Assembly: GCA_946414885.1 (NCBI GenBank)
Contig: CAMKQH010000014.1
Span: 39,924 to 103,923, forward strand
Reading direction: 5' to 3'
DNA from: an uncultured Lachnospiraceae bacterium
GTDB taxonomy: Bacteria; Bacillota; Clostridia; Lachnospirales; Lachnospiraceae
Length of the DNA stretch: 64,000 bases
Each line of letters starts with the position of its first letter. Within the stretch, counting starts at the first letter, position 1. A program made the position numbers and the translations under genes. A model generated the notes under the pieces. The model was not told the DNA's origin. It did not search any database and saw only the letters and a program-made list of their open reading frames with translations. Shown in pieces: positions 34,618 through 43,102 of this stretch.

Positions 34618-34779
34618 TTTTATCAGGGATTTTGGCGTTTTAACCGTTTTGACGTTTTTACCATTTCCTTTTCCGAAAGGCCATGCTATACTTTGACTTA
34701 CTCAAAGGTACCTCCCGGGGTAAGGGATGATCTCGGGACGGGATTCGGCAGAAAAGAAATGACAGAGGGTTGTGGGGAT

Positions 34780-35886
34780 ATGGCTAAACTTACGTTGTAC
34801 AAGGACAGTTGCGTGGATTTCACGGTAGTTTCTAATCTTTTTATCGACAAATACATGAAGGACGCAAATGACGCCCAGTTAAAGGTATATCTCTATTTGA
34901 TCCGCATGCTGAACGCCAATCTGGTGACCAGCGTGTCTGACATTGCGGACAAATTTAACCACACGGAAAAGGACGTCATGAAATCCCTGCGCTACTGGGA
35001 AAAGCAAGGCGTGCTTACCTTGGAATTTGATTCCGGCAAAAATCTGTCCGGGATCAGGCTGAACAATCTGTCGGCAGAGAACGACGATGAGATCCAGCCC
35101 CAGTTTTCAAGGCCCATCCAACTTTCCGTAGAGAGCGTTGCTCCCTTCCGTCCGGAAGCGGAGGTGCGCCTCCCCGAGAGAAAGCTTTCCCGCGCGTCCC
35201 TGCAGGAAGAATCTGAGGACGTGCCTGCCTTCACGAAGCCTTCCTATACCACGGAACAGCTTCGGGAGTTTAAGAAAAGAGAGAACGTATCCGAATTATT
35301 ATTTGCAGCGCAGCAATATTTTGGCAGAACGCTCAGTCCTACCGAGATCAAGACCATCCTCTTCTTTATGGACGAGCTCCACTTCTCAGACGACTTGATC
35401 GATCATCTGCTCCAGTATTGCGTAGAGCGCGACAAAAAGGACTTCAAATACATTGAAAAGGTTGCCATCAATTGGGCTGAGCAAGGCATCACCACCTGGG
35501 AACAGGCAAAGGAAACCATCGGGAAATATGACCGCAACACTTACGTCATCATGAACGAGCTCGGCAAAAACAGTTCCCCCACTCGCAAGGAAATGGAATT
35601 CATCAATCGTTGGGTAAAGGACTACCGTTTCCCCATGGAAGTGATCGTGGAAGCCTGCCAGCGCACCGTACTTGCAACGGACTCCCACCGTTTTGAATAT
35701 GCGGACGGGATCTTAAAGAGCTGGAAGGAACAAAATGTTCGTGAGGAATCCGACATTCTTCGCGCGGACGAACTGCATCAAAGGAATAAGAAGTCCGTAA
35801 GCAAGACCGTTTCCAATAAGTTTAACCAGTTCACCCAGAACGATTATGACTTCGACGACTTGGAAAAGAAATTGATCAGCAACTAA
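34780..35886 (+). CDS. DnaD-domain replication protein
   Basis: Starting at MAKLTLYKDSCVDFTVVSN (368 residues), the protein has an N-terminal winged-helix-like domain (LKVYLYLIRMLNANLVTSVSDIADKFNHTEKDVM). A variable Pro/Glu-rich linker follows. The C-terminal part has two DnaD/DnaB-type (DnaB_2) segments: FGRTLSPTEIKTILFFMDEL and EMEFINRWVKDYRFPMEVI. Each ends with YIEKVAINWAEQGI or YADGILKSWKEQNV, the family's YxxxIxxxW pattern. An open extension to 34693 lacks a good ribosome site, while GTGGGGAT precedes the chosen ATG. With the DnaI-like gene it should load the replicative helicase. Confidence 0.88.
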   Translation: MAKLTLYKDSCVDFTVVSNLFIDKYMKDANDAQLKVYLYLIRMLNANLVTSVSDIADKFNHTEKDVMKSLRYWEKQGVLTLEFDSGKNLSGIRLNNLSAENDDEIQPQFSRPIQLSVESVAPFRPEAEVRLPERKLSRASLQEESEDVPAFTKPSYTTEQLREFKKRENVSELLFAAQQYFGRTLSPTEIKTILFFMDELHFSDDLIDHLLQYCVERDKKDFKYIEKVAINWAEQGITTWEQAKETIGKYDRNTYVIMNELGKNSSPTRKEMEFINRWVKDYRFPMEVIVEACQRTVLATDSHRFEYADGILKSWKEQNVREESDILRADELHQRNKKSVSKTVSNKFNQFTQNDYDFDDLEKKLISN

Positions 35887-35934
35887 TTTGCAGAATATTA
35901 TCGCGAAGCGATTTAATTACAGAAAGGAAATGAC

Positions 35935-36915
35935 ATGTCCCTTTCCCCTTCTCAGCATCAGGAGATCATGCGGGGGTACGAGAAAACCCGCGATCAAAAC
36001 AGAATTCTATTAGAAGAGCGTCGGGAACGGATCTATCATGAAATTCCCGAATTCAAAGATTTGGATGCGGCCCTTGGCACCTATGCCACACGCCGCGTCC
36101 GTCTTCTTTTGGAGGACTCTCCCTCTTCATCCGAAGAAATGGAGAATCCCATTCCCCGCATCATCCAGCGCAAGAAAGCCCTTCTTCAGGGCGCCGGATA
36201 TCCCGCGGATTATCTAGAACCCATCTATAGCTGTCCCGTCTGCAAGGATACCGGTTACGTCCTTTTGGAAAGCGGGCTTCGTGAAAAGTGTCAGTGCTTT
36301 AAGAAGCAGGAACTCACTTATCTTTATGAGCAGTCCAATTTACAGGGAATCCTGCATACAGACCGTTTTGAGAACGTTTCCTATGGATACTGTCAGGGCG
36401 AAGATCAGGAACGTCTTCGCGGCGCAGTGAGGATTTCCAAGGAGTTTGCGGAAACTTTCCCCTGCGGAAAAAATCTTCTTTTTTACGGGACCGTAGGAAC
36501 TGGAAAAAGTTTTCTGTCCGGCTGTATTGCCAATTGCCTTTTGGAAAAAGGCTTTTCCGTTGTTTATTTCAGCGCCGTAAGCCTTTTTGAAACCTTGGCG
36601 CGCTATTCCTTCGACGGAAACGCAAAAGAAAGTCTTTACAATTTCTGCAAAGACCTATACAATTATGATTTGGTAATCGTGGATGATTTAGGCACGGAGG
36701 TGCTCAGCAGCTTTGTCACCTCACAGCTCTTCTCTCTCCTAAACGAGCGGGAAATGCGCCGCCGCTCCACCATTATCTCGACCAACCTGAACCTGAGCGA
36801 ACTACGGGATCGCTATTCCGACCGCGTCTTTTCCAGAGTGTCCAAGAGTTTTGTGCTCTGCAAGCTGACCGGCCCCGACGTTCGCATGTGTCAGAAATTA
36901 AACGCAATACCGTAA
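35935..36915 (+). CDS. dnaI: DnaI/DnaC-type helicase-loader ATPase
   Basis: This 326-residue AAA+ protein has an N-terminal helical part and a zinc-ribbon-like Cys set (CPVCKDTGYVLLESG, then KCQCF near 100-121), as in Firmicute DnaI. Walker A YGTVGTGKSFLSG lies near 186, Walker B LVIVDDLGTEVLS near 245 and sensor 1 IISTNLNLSEL near 280, followed by the Arg-finger region DRVFSRVSKSF. It loads the replicative DNA helicase together with DnaD-type partners. It follows the DnaD-like gene by 48 bases, with AGAAAGGAAATGAC before its ATG. Confidence 0.92.
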   Translation: MSLSPSQHQEIMRGYEKTRDQNRILLEERRERIYHEIPEFKDLDAALGTYATRRVRLLLEDSPSSSEEMENPIPRIIQRKKALLQGAGYPADYLEPIYSCPVCKDTGYVLLESGLREKCQCFKKQELTYLYEQSNLQGILHTDRFENVSYGYCQGEDQERLRGAVRISKEFAETFPCGKNLLFYGTVGTGKSFLSGCIANCLLEKGFSVVYFSAVSLFETLARYSFDGNAKESLYNFCKDLYNYDLVIVDDLGTEVLSSFVTSQLFSLLNEREMRRRSTIISTNLNLSELRDRYSDRVFSRVSKSFVLCKLTGPDVRMCQKLNAIP

Positions 36916-36938
36916 AGAAAAGAAAGTGAGGTTTTCTC

Positions 36939-38126
36939 ATGGCAAGCCGTGAAGAGAAAAGAAACTTGGAAACCATACCCGTAGGCTCCCTGGGGATCAT
37001 CTCCCTGGAAGGATGCCGCAGTCTCGGGGAAAAAGTAGACAAGTATTTGGTGAAATGGAGAGAGGAACGCGAAAGCGAGCACAAGGATTCCCTTGCATTT
37101 TCCGGTTATCAGAGGGCTTCTTATCTGATCGACACAAAGATTCCCCGTTTTGGTTCCGGCGAGGCCAAGGGCATGATCATGGAATCCGTTCGCGGATATG
37201 ATCTCTACCTCTTGGTTGACGTCTGCAACTACTCCATGACCTATTCCCTCTGCGGACATGAGAATCACATGTCTCCTGACGATCATTATCAGGATTTAAA
37301 GAGAATCATCGCTGCCGTGGGCGGTAAGGCAAGGCGCATCACCGTGATCATGCCCTTCCTCTATGAGAGCCGCCAACACAAGCGTACCTCCCGTGAGTCC
37401 TTGGACTGCGCGTTAGCCCTTCAGGAGCTCGTGCACATGGGCGTCGACAACATCATCACCTTTGACGCACATGACCCTAGAGTACAGAATGCCATTCCCC
37501 TGCACGGTTTCGAGACCGTACAGCCCGCATATCAGTTCATCAAAGGCCTCTTAAAGAACGTAAAGGGTCTGCAGATTGATTCCGATCACATGATGGTGAT
37601 CAGCCCAGACGAGGGCGGCATGAAGCGTGCCATCTACATCGCCAACGTGCTCGGTCTTGACATGGGCATGTTCTATAAGAGAAGGGATTACACCCAGATC
37701 GTGGACGGCAGAAACCCCATCGTCGCTCATGAATTCCTTGGTTCCAGCGTGGAAGGCAAGGACATGATCATCATCGATGACATGATCTCCTCCGGCGAAT
37801 CCGTTCTGGAGGTTGCCTCCGCCTTAAAAGAGCGCAAGGCGAGAAACATCTTCGTCTTCTCCACCTTCGGACTCTTCACCAGCGGCCTTGACAAGTTCGA
37901 CAAAGCCTATGAGAGCGGCATTATCAGCAGGATCCTTACCACGAACCTGATCTACCAGACTCCCGAGCTTTTGCAGAGAGAATGGTATATCAGCTGCGAT
38001 CTGAGCAAATACATCGCTTACATCATCGACACCTTAAACCACGACAGTTCCATCAGCGATCTCCTCAACCCCAGCGAGAGAATCCAAAACATCGTGGCAC
38101 GCTACGTAAGCGGCGAACTCAACTAA
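36939..38126 (+). CDS. prs: ribose-phosphate pyrophosphokinase (divergent, N-extended)
   Basis: This 395-residue enzyme of PRPP synthesis is about 75 residues longer than standard Prs because of an N-terminal extension. Conserved parts are MPFLYESRQHKRTSRESL, ITFDAHDPRVQNAIP, VISPDEGGMKRA and MFYKRRDY. The PRPP loop reads IIIDDMISSGESV near residue 275, where classical enzymes have DDMIDTAGT. This long form occurs in Lachnospiraceae. PRPP feeds purine, pyrimidine, His and Trp synthesis. GTGAGG precedes the ATG, and a terminator follows at 38135. Confidence 0.9.
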   Translation: MASREEKRNLETIPVGSLGIISLEGCRSLGEKVDKYLVKWREERESEHKDSLAFSGYQRASYLIDTKIPRFGSGEAKGMIMESVRGYDLYLLVDVCNYSMTYSLCGHENHMSPDDHYQDLKRIIAAVGGKARRITVIMPFLYESRQHKRTSRESLDCALALQELVHMGVDNIITFDAHDPRVQNAIPLHGFETVQPAYQFIKGLLKNVKGLQIDSDHMMVISPDEGGMKRAIYIANVLGLDMGMFYKRRDYTQIVDGRNPIVAHEFLGSSVEGKDMIIIDDMISSGESVLEVASALKERKARNIFVFSTFGLFTSGLDKFDKAYESGIISRILTTNLIYQTPELLQREWYISCDLSKYIAYIIDTLNHDSSISDLLNPSERIQNIVARYVSGELN

Positions 38127-38134
38127 TGAATTCC

Positions 38135-38185
38135 ATTGGGTCACGGGGACGTGTCTACTGACATAATCCGTGACCCAATTATTTT
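38135..38185 (+). terminator. terminator of prs
   Basis: ATTGGGTCACGG (38135-38146) pairs perfectly with CCGTGACCCAAT (38168-38179) and TATTTT follows. Its 5' arm and loop share 25 bases (from GGTCACGGGG) with the hairpin at 50292-50329. Confidence 0.8.
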
Positions 38186-38192
38186 GCACGAT

Positions 38193-38245
38193 TTGTTAAC
38201 CATTTATGAATTTAGGTTGACAATCCTTCACGCGCGCGTTATACT
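38193..38245 (+). promoter_or_regulatory. BirA-like biotin operator over the bioY promoter
   Basis: TTGTTAACC (38193-38201) and GGTTGACAA (38215-38223) form an inverted repeat with one mismatch and a 13-base spacer, the BirA operator pattern. The right half overlaps a consensus -35 TTGACA (38217-38222), which sits 17 bases before -10 TATACT (38240-38245). The start codon is 38 bases downstream. Biotinyl-AMP-bound BirA would block the promoter. Confidence 0.75.
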
Positions 38246-38283
38246 TACTCCTGGCATAAACGTGATGACAGGAGGCAAGTATC

Positions 38284-38826
38284 ATGAAGTTCACATCCAA
38301 GGAAATGGCCGTAACGGCCGTAATGACAGCTCTTATTTGCATTCTTGGCCCTTGGGCCATTCAGATTCCCATCAGTCCGGTTCCCATCACGCTCTGCACC
38401 ATGGGCATTTATTTCGCGCTCTACGTGCTAGGCATGAAGCTTGGCATCTTAAGCGTCGTACTCTACGTTTTGCTGGGATCTGCCGGCGTGCCGGTTTTCA
38501 CAAACTTCAGCGGCGGCATTGGGAAGCTTTTGGGACCAACGGGAGGCTATATCTTTGGCTATTTCTTCCTCGCCGTGATCTGCGGCTTCTTTCTGTTAAA
38601 ATTCCCGGAAAAACTCTTAATGCACGTAGCCGGCTTTGTCCTTGGGACCCTCGTGCTCTATTTGTTTGGCACCCTGTGGCTTCAATATCAGTTGAAGTTA
38701 ACCTTTCCGGCAGCGCTCATGGCGGGCGTGATCCCGTATATTCCCGGTGACGTTGCGAAGCTCGTCATCGCGATTGCCGTCGGCCTGCCCCTAAAAAAAC
38801 GCCTAAAAAAAGCGAGACTCCTGTAA
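38284..38826 (+). CDS. bioY: BioY, biotin-binding membrane component (ECF transporter)
   Basis: This 180-residue protein has about six transmembrane helices. MTALICILGPWAIQIPISPV with PITLCTMGIYFA, then GGIGKLLGPTGGYIFGY, are the conserved BioY signature; the latter region contacts biotin. Energy would come from shared EcfAAT components, not encoded here. AGGAGGCAAGTATC precedes the ATG. A BirA-like operator over its promoter supports the assignment. It is a single-gene unit ended by a shared terminator. Confidence 0.95.
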   Translation: MKFTSKEMAVTAVMTALICILGPWAIQIPISPVPITLCTMGIYFALYVLGMKLGILSVVLYVLLGSAGVPVFTNFSGGIGKLLGPTGGYIFGYFFLAVICGFFLLKFPEKLLMHVAGFVLGTLVLYLFGTLWLQYQLKLTFPAALMAGVIPYIPGDVAKLVIAIAVGLPLKKRLKKARLL

Positions 38827-38845
38827 TTACGGAAGTCTCGCTTTT
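38809..38845. terminator. bidirectional terminator between bioY and GH9 genes
   Basis: AAAGCGAGACT (38809-38819) pairs perfectly with AGTCTCGCTTT (38834-38844). T-runs follow on the plus strand and A-runs precede, so it can end both convergent transcripts. The stem starts in the last bioY codons. Confidence 0.85.
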
Positions 38846-38853
38846 CCATATGG

Positions 38854-40608
38854 TTAACGACTCTCTTTAGAAGTCAAATATGCCAAAGTAAATACGGCAG
38901 GGCTGTTCCAGTAAATGGTGATCTCATTTAAGGAATATGCCTCATATTCGTCGGCGAAGCTCTTCATGCTGGGCGTTCCTTCGGGAATCACTTCCTTCGC
39001 CTTTGCGTCCTGCCTGTGCCGGTTCGGGCCGCCGCTGACCATGCCCGGCATGCACTCCTCGATGCCGTCTGCATGCGCAGGACGAAGATGCGGGTAGCGA
39101 TAGGCGTTCTCGCCATTGCCGGTAACGTAACTGATTCCCAGGGCATTGCATCCCACCAGATAATCCAGCTCCGCCGCCGCGTGATCACGCATGCTCCAGC
39201 CGCGCTTCTCCCTGGGTCCCTGCACGTAAGGCTCCACGGGATGCCCGGGCCACACAAATCTCTCCGGCATGCCAATCGTCTTGGCAGCCTCCTTCACCTT
39301 CTCTTCCAATCCGAAATAATCCGCAATGGCAAAGCTCATGCCATGTCTCATGACACCCATGTTGCTGCCCCAGCCATACTCCCACTCCGCCAAGGCAACG
39401 CCGTAACCGCACTCTTCCGACGTGCGCACGCGCTGCGCCGCGTCCTTTACGATCTCCTGGAAGAACCTCGCCATGAGATCCGCGGATTTCCCCTGCTTGG
39501 AAAGCAGGTACGCCAAGATGCCAAAACCGCCCACTTCCCCATAGCCAAGCGCCATTAGCGGGAATTTCTTTTCATGCAGGAACATCTTTAGATCATCGTG
39601 ATAGCTCTTTTCTCCCGTCAGGGAATACATCTCTGCCGCAGCCCAGAAGCGGTTGGATCCGTCATCCCACTCACCATACTCTCCCGTGCCGCACCCCGGA
39701 GGATTGCGGAATCCCAGGAATTCCGGATGCGCCTTCAGCCAACCGTAAGATCTCTTCGCTGCCTTTTCCAGTCTTGCGGAAAACTCTGCGTCATAAGGCC
39801 GGTAAGTCGTTGCCGCCATGGCACAGATGGCCGCATGGTCTGCCGTGGCCGACGAAGATACCGGCAGTGCATAGAGCTGTTTCAAATCCTCCTCCGGCAT
39901 CACAAACGCCGCATGTCTTGCCGTCGTCAGTTTGTGGTAGACGCCGCCGTCCGCGCGCTGCATCTTCAGGAACCACTCCAGCTCATAGCGGCACTCATTT
40001 AACACGTCGGGAACCCCATTGCCGCTCTCCGGAATGTCATAACTCTTCCCCTCAAACACCTCGGGGTACATGCGCCATGCATAGAGCAGATGCGCCAGCG
40101 CACAGGCTCCTGCCGTAATATATCTTCCATAATCTCCTGCGTCATGCCAGCCACCGGTTGCCTCAATGACGGCATCATGATCCTCCCAGAGCACCGTCTT
40201 CCCAACGTGACACGCCTTATGTACGTAAGGCCCCGCATATTCTTCCGTCAGATCGCACCCGCAGCGCAGGTAGTAATATGCCTTCATCAAATCATGTCCT
40301 AGCTTGTCATATACGTGCGGTCCAATCTCAAACCAGGGAGAATACTCTACCGAGACACTCTTTTGGTCAGACTCTGCAACGGCCCTGGCCGCCTTCACGC
40401 GATACTTTCCGGGAGTGGTGAACGCCGAGAAATCCGCCACCGTCACCTGATCGCCGGAAGCCTTGTCATAACCAAATTCCTGCGTCTCTCCCTCATGGCA
40501 TATGTCACCCGCCTCATTGATCAGCCAAAACTGCCTGCACTCAAAGGGAAGGATCGCCCTCTTCTCTCCGCGTTCATAAAATCCCAATTGATTTACAAAA
40601 ACAGACAT
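38854..40608 (-). CDS. glycoside hydrolase family 9 glucanase without signal peptide
   Basis: The 584-residue protein starts at MSVFVNQLGF, supported by GGAGGTTGTC ahead of the ATG; a 27-residue frame extension has no ribosome site. An N-terminal Ig-like CelD_N domain (about 1-95) is followed by the GH9 barrel. GGWHDAGDYGRY near 153 carries the catalytic Asp, VGCNALGISYVTG and HLRPAHADG line the active site, and NEITIYWNSP near 562 holds the catalytic Glu. No signal peptide is seen, so it probably cuts imported cello- or gluco-oligosaccharides in the cytoplasm. A TATAAT -10 lies at 40651-40656 on the minus strand with a poor -35. Confidence 0.9.
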   Translation of the reverse strand: MSVFVNQLGFYERGEKRAILPFECRQFWLINEAGDICHEGETQEFGYDKASGDQVTVADFSAFTTPGKYRVKAARAVAESDQKSVSVEYSPWFEIGPHVYDKLGHDLMKAYYYLRCGCDLTEEYAGPYVHKACHVGKTVLWEDHDAVIEATGGWHDAGDYGRYITAGACALAHLLYAWRMYPEVFEGKSYDIPESGNGVPDVLNECRYELEWFLKMQRADGGVYHKLTTARHAAFVMPEEDLKQLYALPVSSSATADHAAICAMAATTYRPYDAEFSARLEKAAKRSYGWLKAHPEFLGFRNPPGCGTGEYGEWDDGSNRFWAAAEMYSLTGEKSYHDDLKMFLHEKKFPLMALGYGEVGGFGILAYLLSKQGKSADLMARFFQEIVKDAAQRVRTSEECGYGVALAEWEYGWGSNMGVMRHGMSFAIADYFGLEEKVKEAAKTIGMPERFVWPGHPVEPYVQGPREKRGWSMRDHAAAELDYLVGCNALGISYVTGNGENAYRYPHLRPAHADGIEECMPGMVSGGPNRHRQDAKAKEVIPEGTPSMKSFADEYEAYSLNEITIYWNSPAVFTLAYLTSKESR

Positions 40609-40875
40609 GACAACCTCCAAAATCACGCGAATCCTTTTATTATATGACTCATTATACTCCCTTTCCCGAAAATAGAAATGGAGTATCAAGGGAAAGAAAT
40701 GTGTTATTTTGTTCCTCCGCGGCGGCTCAAGTTTACGTTTTGTTCACAATTCTTTTAAGAATCGTTTAATTTACGCACATTGTTTCTTCATGAACGGCCT
40801 ATATACTAAAATCATAGAGAAGCACAAAACACATAAATGCCACAGTTGCTTTAATTATAACTTTTTCATAATACA

Positions 40876-40900
40876 TGCCAAGGAACCAAGTTCCTTGGCA
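40876..40900. other. perfect 10-bp hairpin in the GH9-fba gap
   Basis: TGCCAAGGAA (40876-40885) and TTCCTTGGCA (40891-40900) form a perfect stem with loop CCAAG. Neither strand has a clean T-run directly after it. The 452-base gap between the GH9 start and the fba stop holds this, the fba terminator and the GH9 promoter, but no convincing gene. A small RNA or an operator are possible. Confidence 0.5.
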
Positions 40901-40974
40901 TCCTCCCTTTTAAACGGCAAATTTGTCAAAAACTTCTTTCCGGCAGAAAAGAATAATAACCCCGGGAAATAATA

Positions 40975-41021
40975 AACCCCAGCGTGCCTTTGTGACGTAT
41001 CACCACGTGCGCGCCGGGGTT
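40975..41021 (-). terminator. terminator of fba
   Basis: On the minus strand, AACCCCGGCGCGC pairs with GCACGCTGGGGTT (two mismatches) and TATTATTT follows. It lies 40 bases after the fba stop. Confidence 0.7.
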
Positions 41022-41060
41022 CTTTATTAAATTACTTATCAGTAAATTCTCTTATAGGTC

Positions 41061-41924
41061 TCAAGCCTTGCCTACGCTTCCGAAGAGCTCCATCTTCTCC
41101 TTAACGGTAGCCTTGATTGCCTCAAAGCCGGGAGCCAGAAGCTTACGGGGATCGAAGCCCTTGCCCTCAAGATCCTTGCCAGCCTCAACGTACTTACGGG
41201 TAGCAGCAGCAAATGCCAGCTGGCACTCGGTGTTAACGTTGATCTTTGCAACGCCAAGGGAGATTGCCTTCTTGATCATGTCAGCAGGAATTCCGGTGCC
41301 GCCGTGAAGAACCAGGGGAAGATCTCCGGTGAGCTGCTGAACTGCATCCAGAGTCTCAAAGGAAAGACCCTTCCAGTTTGCAGGATACTTGCCGTGGATG
41401 TTGCCGATGCCTGCTGCCAGGAAGTCAACGCCAAGATCAGCGATTGCCTTGCACTCCTTGGGATCTGCACACTCGCCCATGCCGATTACGCCGTCCTCTT
41501 CGCCGCCGATGGAACCAACCTCAGCCTCGATGGACATTCCCTTGCCGTGAGCCTTTGCAACCAGCTCGGTGGTCTTCTGAACGTTCTCGTCCAGAGCGTA
41601 ATGAGAACCGTCAAACATAATGGAGGAGAAACCTGCCTCGATACACTTGTTACAGCCTTCAACGGTACCATGATCCAGATGCAGTGCTACGGGAACGTCG
41701 ATGTCAAGATCCTTTAACAGACCGTTTACCATGCCAACGACTACGTCATAGCCGCCCATGTACTTGCCGGCTCCCTCGGATACGCCGAGAATAACGGGGC
41801 TCTTTAATTCCTTAGCGGTCAGAAGGATTGCCTTCGTCCACTCCAAGTTGTTGATGTTGAACTGGCCTACTGCATAATGACCAGCTTTTGCTTTCTTCAG
41901 CATTTCAGTTGCAGAAACTAACAT
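41061..41924 (-). CDS. fba: class II fructose-1,6-bisphosphate aldolase
   Basis: This 287-residue glycolytic enzyme begins at MLVSATEMLKKAKAGHYAVGQFN. The ATG at 41924 is chosen because GGAGGG lies seven bases before it. Zinc-binding and catalytic parts are all present: ALHLDHGTVEGC, SSIMFDGSHY, AEVGSIGGEEDGV, GNIHGKYP, LVLHGGTGIP and KINVNTECQLA. It interconverts fructose-1,6-bisphosphate and the triose phosphates. It is a single-gene unit with its own terminator, as is common for this strongly expressed gene. Confidence 0.97.
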   Translation of the reverse strand: MLVSATEMLKKAKAGHYAVGQFNINNLEWTKAILLTAKELKSPVILGVSEGAGKYMGGYDVVVGMVNGLLKDLDIDVPVALHLDHGTVEGCNKCIEAGFSSIMFDGSHYALDENVQKTTELVAKAHGKGMSIEAEVGSIGGEEDGVIGMGECADPKECKAIADLGVDFLAAGIGNIHGKYPANWKGLSFETLDAVQQLTGDLPLVLHGGTGIPADMIKKAISLGVAKINVNTECQLAFAAATRKYVEAGKDLEGKGFDPRKLLAPGFEAIKATVKEKMELFGSVGKA

Positions 41925-42118
41925 GTACTTACCCTCCATATAAATATTTTATCATTATTCAGGCTCTGCCATCCTCACAAATCGGAATGCACGCCAGCCC
42001 GAACCTCATTCTTTACAAATATAGCATACTTCTTTTCAAAAGAAAAGATAAATCGTAAAATTCAGCCATTATCAACGTCTTTTCTCAAAAACTGACGAGA
42101 TCACCGCAAAATCCACTC

Positions 42119-43018
42119 TTATTCTGCGCCCTCATCCACGCGGATCACCACGGTCTTGTGCAGATTCTTGATCTCCGCCACCTTATGCAGCCCGCCGTTC
42201 TCCCCGTCGAGCGTCCAGGCGATCGGCTCCTTGGCCTCCACAGTGAGCTCCGACGCGCGGAAGCAATACATCATCTCTGAATCGATGTCACGGTTCAAAA
42301 GCGAACCCATGATGCTACTCAGCTCTGCGGGATTGGTCGGCATCTTGATCAGCGTCACCTCAAACAGGCCGTCATCCATCTGAACGTTTTTGCCCGTAAT
42401 GTTCTTAAATCCTCCCACGGACCGGGAATTGGTGATCATGCCAAAGACAAACTCGTCCTCGATCACCCGGTCACCGCACGTCACCTTCATCGGGAAGGAT
42501 CGCACGTTGGATAGACGCTTCATTCCCTCCAGAATATACGCCATGTGACCCAATACGTTCTTCACCGCCTGGTCCGTCTCATAGGAAACGTCCGTAAACA
42601 GTCCAAAGGCAGCGATGTATACGAACACGTCTTCGTTAAAGCTTCCCATGTCGCAGGCAAAATCTTTCCCTTCCATCGCCGTTTCCGCAGCCTGCACCAT
42701 ATTTTTCGAAAGCCCCAGGCTCTCGCCGTAATCATTTGTGCTTCCTGCGGGAATGTAGCCAACGGTCGTACGGAAACCGCTCTGGATCATGCCCGTCACG
42801 GTCTCGTCCAGCGTGCCGTCACCGCCGCTGCAGACCACCAAGTCATAATCCTTGCTTCTGTCCCTCACGACCTCCCGCGCCTCATCCTTCCTTCGCGTCG
42901 GCACCACCGTCAGGTCATAATCATGCGCCGCGAACACGTCCAGCACGTCCGCCAGATTCTCCCGGATCTTCTCCTTGCCCGCCTTTGGGTTATACACAAA
43001 CAACAGTTTTTTCTTCAT
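42119..43018 (-). CDS. diacylglycerol-kinase-family lipid kinase (YegS/BmrU type)
   Basis: This 299-residue cytosolic or peripheral membrane protein has YNPKAGKEKIRENL at the N-terminus, the nucleotide motif CSGGDGTLDETV near residue 65, and GYIPAGSTNDYGESLGLSK. The C-terminal beta-sandwich carries DDGLFEVTLIK and AWTLDGENG. The family phosphorylates diacylglycerol or related lipids; the exact substrate is unknown. GGGAGTGAAGC precedes the ATG. A terminator upstream separates it from the HPr-like gene, so it is probably its own unit. Confidence 0.9.
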   Translation of the reverse strand: MKKKLLFVYNPKAGKEKIRENLADVLDVFAAHDYDLTVVPTRRKDEAREVVRDRSKDYDLVVCSGGDGTLDETVTGMIQSGFRTTVGYIPAGSTNDYGESLGLSKNMVQAAETAMEGKDFACDMGSFNEDVFVYIAAFGLFTDVSYETDQAVKNVLGHMAYILEGMKRLSNVRSFPMKVTCGDRVIEDEFVFGMITNSRSVGGFKNITGKNVQMDDGLFEVTLIKMPTNPAELSSIMGSLLNRDIDSEMMYCFRASELTVEAKEPIAWTLDGENGGLHKVAEIKNLHKTVVIRVDEGAE

Positions 43019-43035
43019 GCTTCACTCCCGCTAAA

Positions 43036-43072
43036 TAGAAAAGGCAGAACCAACGCCCCCATTGGCTCTGCC
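43036..43072 (-). terminator. terminator of the uvrC-to-HPr-like cluster
   Basis: On the minus strand, GGCAGAGCCAA pairs with TTGGTTCTGCC (one G-T pair; plus-strand arms 43043-43053 and 43062-43072), followed by TTTTCTATTT. It lies 30 bases after the HPr-like stop. Confidence 0.8.
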
Positions 43073-43102
43073 GTACCCTCCAATTTCTCTGCCACGGACA
43101 TC

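Noticed and set aside
40709..40972. 87-codon plus-strand open frame in the GH9-fba gap
   Set aside because: It reads through the hairpin at 40876, has no ribosome site and has low-quality coding composition.
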